Shown one piece after another: positions 57,262 through 64,000 of a stretch of 64,000 nt of DNA. The first letter of the stretch is position 1. Each line of letters opens with the position of its first letter. Under the pieces are notes generated by a model. The model saw only the letters and a program-made list of their open reading frames with translations. It was not told where the DNA came from and made no database searches. The stretch lies in the NCBI RefSeq assembly GCF_027497255.1, contig NZ_CP114903.1, positions 2,418,001 to 2,482,000 on the forward strand. The letters run 5' to 3'. The position numbers and the translations under genes are program-made. The DNA comes from Micromonospora sp. WMMD882. Lineage in GTDB: Bacteria > Actinomycetota > Actinomycetes > Mycobacteriales > Micromonosporaceae.

Positions 57262-58575
57262 ATGACCCAGCCATCCCCCACCGAGACACCGTCCCGCTGG
57301 TCGCCCTGGCGGCTGCACGGCGACGGCCGCACCGTACGCCCCGGCGACGTGGTCGCCCCGGAGGAACGGCTCTCCTGGTCCCGTACGGTGGGCATCGGCG
57401 CCCAGCATGTGGTGGCGATGTTCGGGGCGACCTTCACGGTGCCGCTGATCACCGGCTTCCCGCCGGCCACCACGCTGTTCTTCTCCGGGCTGGGCACCCT
57501 GCTGTTCCTGGTGATCACCGGCAACCGGCTGCCGTCGTACCTCGGCTCGTCGTTCGCGTTCATCGCGCCGGTGCTGGCCGCGAAGGCCGGCGGCGACCTC
57601 GGCCCGGCGCTCGGCGGCATCGTGGTCGCGGGCGTGGCGCTGGCGCTGGTCGGGCTGGTGGTGCAGGTGGCCGGGTCGCGCTGGATCGACGCGTTGATGC
57701 CCCCGGTGGTGACCGGCGCGATCGTCGCGCTGATCGGCCTCAACCTCGCCCCGGTCGCCTGGGACGGCAACGGCAGCGGCACCGGCGTCAAGGCCCAACC
57801 GCTGGTCGCGGTGGTGACCTTGGTGGCGATCCTGCTGGCCACGGTGGCCTTCCGGGGTTTCCTCGGCCGACTGTCCATCCTGCTCGGGGTGGTCGTCGGC
57901 TGGCTGTTCGCCGCCGCCACCGGCGGGCTCGACCCGGCGACGCTGACCAGCCTGCGGGAGGCCGCCTGGGTGGGGCTCCCCGAGTTCCACGCGCCCACCT
58001 TCAGCGTCCGCGCCGCGGTGCTGGTGATCCCGGTGATCCTGGTGCTGATCGCGGAGAACGCCGGGCACGTCAAGGCGGTGGCCGCGATGACCGGCCGCAA
58101 CCTGGACCGGCACCTGGGTCGGGCGTTCCTCGGCGACGGGGTGGCGACCGTGCTCGCCGGCGCCGGCGGCGGCTCCGGCACCACCACCTACGCGGAGAAC
58201 ATCGGCGTGATGGCGGCGACCCGGGTCTACTCCACCGCCGCCTACTGGGTGGCCGGGCTGGTCGCGGTGCTGCTCGGCCTCAGCCCGAAGTTCGGCGCGC
58301 TGATCCTGACCGTGCCGGCCGGGGTGCTCGGTGGCGCGACCACCGCCCTGTACGGCCTGATCGCCATCCTCGGCGCGCGCATCTGGATCGAGAGCCGGGT
58401 CGACTTCCACGACCCGGTCAACCTGTTCACCGCCGCCGTCGCGGTGATCATCGGGGCCGCCGACTACACACTCGTCACCGGCGACCTCTCGTTCAACGGC
58501 ATCGCCCTCGGCACCGCCGCCGCCCTGCTGATCTACCACGGCATGCGCGCGGTGAACCGCCTCCGCGCCCCCTGA
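57262..58575 (+). CDS. uracil/xanthine permease (NCS2 family, UraA-like)
   Basis: A 437-residue transporter with about fourteen hydrophobic segments. NCS2 features: QHVVAMFGATFTVPLITGFPPATTLFFSGLGTLLFLVIT near the start, LPSYLGSSFAFIAPV, VLIAENAGHVKAVAAMTGRNLD (the conserved E-N-x-G in the substrate-site helix) and GGGSGTTTYAENIGVMAATRVYS (the second Glu). It would take up uracil or a related base with protons. No purine or pyrimidine genes flank it. A large palindrome follows its stop. Confidence 0.92.
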   Translation: MTQPSPTETPSRWSPWRLHGDGRTVRPGDVVAPEERLSWSRTVGIGAQHVVAMFGATFTVPLITGFPPATTLFFSGLGTLLFLVITGNRLPSYLGSSFAFIAPVLAAKAGGDLGPALGGIVVAGVALALVGLVVQVAGSRWIDALMPPVVTGAIVALIGLNLAPVAWDGNGSGTGVKAQPLVAVVTLVAILLATVAFRGFLGRLSILLGVVVGWLFAAATGGLDPATLTSLREAAWVGLPEFHAPTFSVRAAVLVIPVILVLIAENAGHVKAVAAMTGRNLDRHLGRAFLGDGVATVLAGAGGGSGTTTYAENIGVMAATRVYSTAAYWVAGLVAVLLGLSPKFGALILTVPAGVLGGATTALYGLIAILGARIWIESRVDFHDPVNLFTAAVAVIIGAADYTLVTGDLSFNGIALGTAAALLIYHGMRAVNRLRAP

Positions 58576-58611
58576 ACCCCCGTACGCCCACCCACCCGAC
58601 ACGCCCGCCGG

Positions 58612-58690
58612 CCCGCCGCTGTCGATCACAAGGTTCTGGTCCGGGACCGGCGTCCCGGAGGGCGCGAACCTCTTGGTCGACAGCGGCGGG
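58612..58690. repeat. 79-base compound palindrome between convergent genes
   Basis: Outer arms CCCGCCGCTGTCGA (58612-58625) and TCGACAGCGGCGGG (58677-58690) are perfect, the middle pairs AGGTTC (58631-58636) with GAACCT (58666-58671), and the inner hairpin is CCGGGAC-CGGC-GTCCCGG (58641-58658). It can serve as a bidirectional terminator but is much longer than others here and shares 18 of 20 bases (58662-58681) with 26140-26159. Confidence 0.75.
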
Positions 58691-58702
58691 TGGGGTGGGA
58701 GG

Positions 58703-61192
58703 TCAGGCGCGGGAGAGGTGGTGGCCGAGGATGGCGGGGCCGAGCATCACGGCGAAGCCGGAGCCGTCCCGGCGGGGGTCCTCGGCCGGCAGCTCCACCG
58801 GGTCGCCGGTGGCGGTGCAGCCCACCGGTCGGGGGCCGACCCAGGCCGCCACCAGATCCGTCTCACCCTTGAGGAAGCGCTGCGCGCGCACCCCGCCGGT
58901 CGCCCGTCCCTTGGCCGGGTACGCCGCGAACGGCGTCACCTTGACCGTCGCCCCCGTCGAGGTGACCACCATGGGCGCGCCGTGCTCCGGGTCGTCGGTG
59001 CGGACCGCGCCGAAGAACACCACCCGCGCGCCGGCCGGCAGGTTGACGCCGGCCATCCCGCCGCCCCGCGCGCCCTGCGGACGGACCAGGCTCGCCGGGA
59101 ACCGCAGCAGCGCCGCCTCGGACGAGACGAACGTCAGCGCCTCGGAACCGTCGGACAGCCAGGTCGCGCCGACCACCTCGTCGCCGTCGCGCAGGCCGAT
59201 CACCTCGAACTCGTCGGAGCGCACCGGCCAGTCCGGGGCGCACACCTTGACCACGCCCTGCCTGGTGCCCAGGGCCAGGCCGGGCGAGCCCTCGGCGGCC
59301 GGGCCGAGCGGGGCCAGACCGACCACGGTCTCCCCCGCCGCCAACGGCGCCAGCTCGGCGGCGGACATCCCGCCGCTGAGCGACACCGTGCCGGAGTGCT
59401 CGGGCAGCACCGGCAACGGCAGCACGTCCACCTTGAACGCCCGGCCGGCGCTGGTCACCAGCAGCACCCGGCCGCGGGCCGTGGAGTGCGCCAGCGCGCG
59501 TACCGCGTCGTGCCTGGTCCGGCCGCGCCGGACCCGCCCCTCGGCGGCCTCCTCCGACTCGGCCGCGGTCCGGGCGATCAGCCCGGTGGCGGAGAGGATC
59601 ACCTGGCACGGGTCGTCGGCGACCTCCAACGGCCCGGCCGGCGCGGACGCCGCCAGCACCTCCTTGAGATCGCCGTCGACCAGGGTGGTGCGGCGTGGGG
59701 TGGTGGACTGCTTCGCCACCGCGGCCAGCTCGTCGGAGACGAGCTTCTTGAGCACCTTGTCGTCGTCGAGGATGCGGGACAGCTCGGCGATCTCGCCGCG
59801 CAGTTTCTCCTGCTCGGCCTCCAGCTCGATCCGGTCGTACTTCGTCAGCCGGCGCAGCGGGGTGTCGAGGATGTAGGTGGCCTGGATCTCGGAGAGCTTG
59901 AACCGCCGCATCAGGCCGTCCTTGGCGTCCTGGGCGTCCTCGGCGGCCCGGATCAGCCGCACCACCTTGTCGATGTCGAGCAGGGCGACCAGCAGGCCGT
60001 CGACCAGGTGCAGCCGTTCGGCACGCTTGCGACGGCGGTACGCGCTGCGCCGGGTCACCACCTCGTACCGGTGGGCGAGGAACACCTCCAGCAGGGCCTT
60101 CAGCCCGAGGGTGCGCGGCTGCCCGTCCACCAGGACGAGGTTGTTCACGCCGAAGGACTGCTCCAGCGGGGTGAGCCGGTACAGGTCGGCCAGCAGCGCC
60201 TGCGGGTTGACCCCGACCTTGCACTCGACGACCAGTCGGGTGCCGCTGTCCCGGTCGGTGAGGTCCTTGACGTCGGCGATGCCGGTGAGCCGCTTGGTCT
60301 TCGTCACCTCGTTGGTGATCGCGGCGATGACCTTCTCCGCGCCCACCCCGTACGGCAGCTCGACCACGGTGATCGCCTGGCGGCCCCGGCTGCCCTCGAC
60401 CGGGCCGATCTCCACCTTGCCGCGCATCCGGACCACGCCGCGCCCGGTCTCGTACGCCCGGCGGACCTCGTCGAGGCCGAGCAGCAGGCCGCCGGTGGGC
60501 AGGTCGGGGCCGGGCACGAACTCCATGAGCTTGTCCAGCGTGGCGTCCGGGTACCGGATCAGCCAGCGGGCGGCCTGGACGACCTCGCCCAGGTTGTGCG
60601 GGATCATGTTGGTTGCCATCCCGACGGCGATCCCGGACGCGCCGTTGACCAGCAGGTTCGGGAAGGCGGCCGGCAGCACGGTCGGCTGGGTCAGCGAGCC
60701 GTCGTAGTTCGGCTCGACGTCGACGGTCTCCTCGCCCAGCTCGCCGACGAGCTGCATGGCCTCCCGCGACAGCCGGCACTCCGTGTAGCGCGCCGCGGCC
60801 GGGCCGTCGTCCGGGCTGCCGAAGTTTCCATGCCCGTCGATGAGCGGGACGTTGAGGGAGAAGTCCTGGGCGAGCCGGACCAGGGCGTCGTAGATGGCCG
60901 TGTCGCCGTGCGGGTGGTAGCGGCCCATCACGTCGCCGACCACCCGGGCCGACTTGACGTGCGCCCGCTCCGGCCGGAACCCGGACTCGTGCATCGAGTA
61001 GAGGATGCGGCGGTGCACCGGCTTGAGGCCGTCCCGGGCGTCGGGCAGGGCACGCGAGTGGATGACCGAGAAGGCGTACTCCAGGTAGGAGTCGGAGACC
61101 TCGGTGACCAGCGGGTTGTCGAAGACCCGCGCGCCGGCCTGGTCGAAGGAGGCCAGGTCGGCGCGGGGGCCGGTGCTCTTGCGGCGTGCCAT
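58703..61192 (-). CDS. parC: topoisomerase IV-type subunit A (ParC/GyrA family)
   Basis: An 829-residue type IIA topoisomerase A subunit. The catalytic tyrosine is Y136 in [10 protein letters not shown], after [49 protein letters not shown] and GHGNFGS; the coiled-coil and tower regions follow, and the C-terminal domain shows degenerate beta-pinwheel repeats ([39 protein letters not shown]) without a clear GyrA-box QRRGGKG. It would pair with the ParE-like product encoded 56 bases upstream. The chromosomal gyrA is presumably elsewhere near dnaA; naming as ParC follows the streptomycete second pair. Confidence 0.9.
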   Translation of the reverse strand: MARRKSTGPRADLASFDQAGARVFDNPLVTEVSDSYLEYAFSVIHSRALPDARDGLKPVHRRILYSMHESGFRPERAHVKSARVVGDVMGRYHPHGDTAIYDALVRLAQDFSLNVPLIDGHGNFGSPDDGPAAARYTECRLSREAMQLVGELGEETVDVEPNYDGSLTQPTVLPAAFPNLLVNGASGIAVGMATNMIPHNLGEVVQAARWLIRYPDATLDKLMEFVPGPDLPTGGLLLGLDEVRRAYETGRGVVRMRGKVEIGPVEGSRGRQAITVVELPYGVGAEKVIAAITNEVTKTKRLTGIADVKDLTDRDSGTRLVVECKVGVNPQALLADLYRLTPLEQSFGVNNLVLVDGQPRTLGLKALLEVFLAHRYEVVTRRSAYRRRKRAERLHLVDGLLVALLDIDKVVRLIRAAEDAQDAKDGLMRRFKLSEIQATYILDTPLRRLTKYDRIELEAEQEKLRGEIAELSRILDDDKVLKKLVSDELAAVAKQSTTPRRTTLVDGDLKEVLAASAPAGPLEVADDPCQVILSATGLIARTAAESEEAAEGRVRRGRTRHDAVRALAHSTARGRVLLVTSAGRAFKVDVLPLPVLPEHSGTVSLSGGMSAAELAPLAAGETVVGLAPLGPAAEGSPGLALGTRQGVVKVCAPDWPVRSDEFEVIGLRDGDEVVGATWLSDGSEALTFVSSEAALLRFPASLVRPQGARGGGMAGVNLPAGARVVFFGAVRTDDPEHGAPMVVTSTGATVKVTPFAAYPAKGRATGGVRAQRFLKGETDLVAAWVGPRPVGCTATGDPVELPAEDPRRDGSGFAVMLGPAILGHHLSRA

Positions 61193-61248
61193 TGCTCAGC
61201 TCTCTCCCGGGACAGCGGCGGCGCTCGTGGGTCCGTCGCCTGGTGGCC

Positions 61249-63357
61249 TCATGCGTCGATCGCCTCGCGGTCGACCCGGTCGGCGGAGGAGATCAGCCAG
61301 TTGCGGCGCGGCTCGACCTTCTCCCCCATCAGCAGGTCGAGGATCCGTTCAGCGGCCTCGGCGTCGTCGAGGGTGATCCGGCGGACCGCCCGGGTGGCCG
61401 GGTTCATCGTGGTCTCCCACAGCTCGTCGGCGTCCATCTCGCCGAGTCCCTTGAACCGCGGCACCGGTGTGACGATCTGGCGGCCGGCCTTCTCCAGCTT
61501 GCGGATCGTGGCCTCCATCTCGGCCTGGGTGTAGGTGTAGACGGTCTGCGGGTTGCGCCCCTTCGTGGTGATCTTGTGCAGGGGCGGCATCGCGGCGTAG
61601 AGCCGACCGGCCTCGATCAGCGGACGCATGTACCTGGCGAACAGCGTGATCAGCAGGGTACGGATGTGCGCGCCGTCGACGTCCGCGTCCGCCATGATCA
61701 GGACGCGGCCGTACCGCAGCGACGACAGGTCGAACGTCCGGCCCGAGCCGGCCCCGAGCACCTGCACGATCGCGGCGCACTCGGCGTTGTCGAGCACCTG
61801 CTGGAGGTTGGCCTTCTGCACGTTGAGGATCTTGCCGCGGATCGGCAGGAGGGCCTGGTACTCGGCGACCCGGGCCAGCCGGCTCGACCCGAGCGCGCTG
61901 TCGCCCTCGACGATGAACAGCTCGCTGCGGTCCACCCCGGTGGAGCGGCAGTCGACGAGCTTTGCCGGCATCGCCGCGCCCTCCAGGGCGGTCTTGCGCC
62001 GGGCGGCGTCCTTCTGCTGCTTCTGGGTCAGCCGCACCCGGGCCGCGTCGACGATCTTCTGGAGTACGGTGCGCGCCTCGGCCTTCGTCCGCCGGTCGTC
62101 GAGCCACCGTTTGAGGTGCTGCTCCACCAGGGACTGGATGACCTTGGTGATGCCGGCCGTGGAGAGCTCGTCCTTGGTCTGCGAGGTGAACTGCGGCTCG
62201 GGGATGCGCACGTGCACCACCGCCGTCATCCCCTCCAGGATGTCGTCCAGGGTGGGCGGGTCCTCCTTGGCCTTGAGCAGCCCACGGGTGTTGCGGACGG
62301 CGTCGGCGAGGGTACGCGCCAGGGCCCGCTCGAAGCCCTTGCGGTGGGTGCCGCCGTGCGCGTTGCGGATGGTGTTGGTGAAACACTCGACGGTGCGCTC
62401 GTAGCCGGTGCCCCAGCGCAGCGCCACCTCCACCTCGGCGCGGCGCTGCACGTTGGACTGCATCACGCCGTTGGCGTCGGCGGCGTTCTCCCGGTACGTG
62501 CCCTCACCGGTGATCAGGAGGGTGCCGGAGACCGGCCGGTCACCGGTCGGGGCGAGGAACTCCACCATGTCGGTCAGCCCGGCCGGATAGTGGAACCGCT
62601 CCTCGGCCGGCCGGGCCGTGGCCTCCGGGGCGTCCTCGTCGCCGGCCCCGTCGCGGAGCCGGTCGTCGCCGGTCTCGTCGCGGAGCCGGTAGTCGACGCC
62701 GGGCACCAGGAACGCGGTGTTGCGCAGCTTCATCCGGACCGCGTCGACGTCCAGGCGCGCGCCGGTCTCGAAGTAGCGGGCGTCGTGCCAGTAGCGGATC
62801 GAGGTGCCGGTGCGCTGACCGCGCCGCGCCGAGCCGACCACCTGGAGCCCGGGGCCCGGGGTGAACGGGGCGTCCGGGCCGTCGCCGGCGAAGACCCCCG
62901 GCACCCCGTGCCGGAACGACATGGTGTGGATCTTGCCGCCGCGCCGGACCGTGACGTCGAACCGCCGGGACAGGGCGTTGACCGCCGACGCGCCGACCCC
63001 GTGCAGGCCGCCGGAGGTCTTGTAGCCCGCGCCGCCGAACTTGCCGCCGGCGTGCAGCCGGGTCAGCACCAGCTCGACGCCGGAGATGCCGGACTTGGCG
63101 TGCACGTCGGTCGGGATGCCCCGGCCGTCGTCGTCGACCTGCACCGAACCGTCGGCGTGCAGGATCACGTCGATCCGGGTGGCGTGGCCGGCCACGCCCT
63201 CGTCGGTGGAGTTGTCGAGGATCTCGTTGACGAGGTGACCCACGCCACGGCTGTCGGTGGAGCCGATGTACATGCCGGGGCGCTTACGGACGGCGTCCAG
63301 CCCCTCCAGGTGGGTGAGGTCGTCCGCCCCGTAGAGAGGCTCAAGCTCTGCGGTCAA
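61249..63357 (-). CDS. parE: topoisomerase IV-type subunit B (ParE/GyrB family)
   Basis: A 702-residue ATPase subunit: LEGLDAVRKRPGMYIGSTDSRGVGHLVNEILDNSTDEG, DDGRGIPTDVH, and GLHGVGASAVNALSRRFDV form the GHKL ATPase; YRENAADANGVMQSNV and GGTHRKGFERALART lie in the transducer; the TOPRIM domain has ELFIVEGDSALGSSRLARVAEYQALLPIRGKILNV and VLIMADADVDGAHIRTLL; GRNPQTVYTYTQAEME and RFKGLGEMDADELWETTMNP end it. It starts with TTG at 63357, with GGGAG about 10 bases upstream; no ATG or GTG fits the family N-terminus. It is first in an operon with the A subunit. Confidence 0.93.
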   Translation of the reverse strand: MTAELEPLYGADDLTHLEGLDAVRKRPGMYIGSTDSRGVGHLVNEILDNSTDEGVAGHATRIDVILHADGSVQVDDDGRGIPTDVHAKSGISGVELVLTRLHAGGKFGGAGYKTSGGLHGVGASAVNALSRRFDVTVRRGGKIHTMSFRHGVPGVFAGDGPDAPFTPGPGLQVVGSARRGQRTGTSIRYWHDARYFETGARLDVDAVRMKLRNTAFLVPGVDYRLRDETGDDRLRDGAGDEDAPEATARPAEERFHYPAGLTDMVEFLAPTGDRPVSGTLLITGEGTYRENAADANGVMQSNVQRRAEVEVALRWGTGYERTVECFTNTIRNAHGGTHRKGFERALARTLADAVRNTRGLLKAKEDPPTLDDILEGMTAVVHVRIPEPQFTSQTKDELSTAGITKVIQSLVEQHLKRWLDDRRTKAEARTVLQKIVDAARVRLTQKQQKDAARRKTALEGAAMPAKLVDCRSTGVDRSELFIVEGDSALGSSRLARVAEYQALLPIRGKILNVQKANLQQVLDNAECAAIVQVLGAGSGRTFDLSSLRYGRVLIMADADVDGAHIRTLLITLFARYMRPLIEAGRLYAAMPPLHKITTKGRNPQTVYTYTQAEMEATIRKLEKAGRQIVTPVPRFKGLGEMDADELWETTMNPATRAVRRITLDDAEAAERILDLLMGEKVEPRRNWLISSADRVDREAIDA

Positions 63358-63627
63358 CTTGCTCGTACTCCCAGGTCTCGGCGGTGCGGGGCCACCCGCG
63401 CGAAGCTCGTCGGCAGGTGCCGCGCCGCAGCGAGCCTAGCCGGGCGTACCGACAGGCCGCCGCCGCCCCGCGCGGGGATCGCCCCCACAGACCGGTCGTG
63501 AGCTGCCCGGGCGACGACGTCCCGGCCCGCTCGCGGATCGTCCCGCGACCGGTCCGGTCAGGTCGGAGCGGCTGGTCTCCCGCCGCGCCGGCCCGCTGTT
63601 CTCGTCGAGGCAAATTGTTACAGGTCG

Positions 63628-63657
63628 TTGACGCCCCGGAGACAGCCGTGATCTGAT
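63628..63657 (+). promoter_or_regulatory. probable promoter of the GDSL hydrolase gene
   Basis: TTGACG (63628-63633), 18-base spacer, TCTGAT (63652-63657). The rest of the gap 63358-63706 is GC-rich and divergent to parE, with AAATTGTTACAG at 63612-63623 and a TCCATCGATGGA palindrome at 63684-63695 just before the ribosome site; no gene seen. Confidence 0.5.
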
Positions 63658-63706
63658 CGCGCTCCTAGAGAATCTCTCACATTTCCATCGATGGATGGAG
63701 GACGCG

Positions 63707-64000
63707 ATGTCCGTGTTCCGTCGTACCGCGCTCGCGGTGGCGCTGGTCGTGGCCTCGGCCGGGCTCACCACGGCGACCACGCCGCCGGCCCCGGCCACGG
63801 CCGCCCTGCCCACGGCCGCGGTGGCGCTCGGCGACAGCTTCGTCAGCGGCGAGGGGGCCGGCGCGTACGCCCCGGTGGTGGACGTCGGCGGGACCGCCCG
63901 GTCCTTCCCCGGCTGGTCCGCGCCGAACAGCGACGCCTTCTTCTGCCACCGCTCGGCCAACGCCTCCCTGCACCGGGCCAGCCTGCCGGGCATCCAGGAC
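63707..64000 (+). CDS. secreted GDSL/SGNH hydrolase, partial
   Basis: The first 98 residues of an exported protein cut by the window edge. MSVFRRTALAVALVVASAGLTTA is a signal peptide (cleavage probably near 30), followed at about 40 by ALGDSFVSGEGAGAY, the GDS block I of GDSL-type lipases/esterases with the nucleophilic Ser, then NSDAFFCHRSANASLHRASLPG, typical of the secreted actinobacterial SGNH group. GGAGG lies 4-8 bases before the ATG. The Asp-His pair of block V would be beyond the window. Substrate unknown. Confidence 0.8.
   Translation, partial: MSVFRRTALAVALVVASAGLTTATTPPAPATAALPTAAVALGDSFVSGEGAGAYAPVVDVGGTARSFPGWSAPNSDAFFCHRSANASLHRASLPGIQD

Noticed and set aside
58673..61534. A plus-strand open frame of 953 codons
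   Set aside because: It is the antisense shadow of the ParC-like gene; no family motifs and typical low-complexity GC-rich composition.

Overview
The window is high-GC DNA (roughly 70 percent or more G+C, with G or C in most third codon positions) from a filamentous actinobacterium. Gene content (secreted two-domain xylanase and cellulase, GlgE-GlgB, a second type II topoisomerase pair, abundant surface-glycan genes, GTG and TTG starts) fits the Micromonosporaceae, most like Micromonospora. This placement is inferred from general resemblance, not from a marker-gene comparison. No rRNA, tRNA, transposase or phage gene was recognised.

Layout. 0-4.5 kb: end of an XRE regulator, a small membrane protein, a GntR regulator, an orphan type I-E CRISPR mini-array, a DUF6518-like membrane protein, a divergent SDR/TetR pair with a clear operator, and a reductase of the RibD/DHFR fold. 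4.8-9 kb: glgE and glgB, overlapping, for alpha-glucan synthesis. 9-13.5 kb: GNAT, App1-like phosphatase, membrane glycosyltransferase, YaaA. 13.6-20.1 kb: plant-polysaccharide locus with a GH10-CBM13-GH62 protein, a LacI regulator, a CBM2-GH5 cellulase and LacI-type palindromes between them. 20.2-25.4 kb: a WhiA-like LAGLIDADG-fold protein, a secreted serine protease, and a TAXI binding protein beside a two-component system.

25.6-52.3 kb is a large surface-glycan region. It encodes homologues of all five activities that would convert UDP-GlcNAc to UDP-2,3-diacetamido-2,3-dideoxy-mannuronic acid (6-dehydrogenase, 3-dehydrogenase, aminotransferase, N-acetyltransferase, 2-epimerase), about eight glycosyltransferases or fragments, an AftA-like arabinosyltransferase, a TagGH-like ABC exporter, a TarI-TarJ fusion that would make CDP-ribitol, and a TagB/TagF-like polyol-phosphate polymerase. 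Together these look like synthesis and export of a teichoic or teichuronic acid-type wall polymer. Convergent to the polymerase is a secreted C39-like peptidase whose leader carries a cyclic-di-AMP (ydaO-type) riboswitch and a good promoter.

53.7-64 kb: two uncharacterised exported or membrane proteins, an acyltransferase-3, an AlkB-like dioxygenase, a uracil/xanthine permease, the ParC- and ParE-like topoisomerase subunits, and the start of a secreted GDSL hydrolase cut by the window edge. Many convergent gene ends are separated by long GC-rich perfect hairpins without T-tracts, read here as intrinsic terminators.
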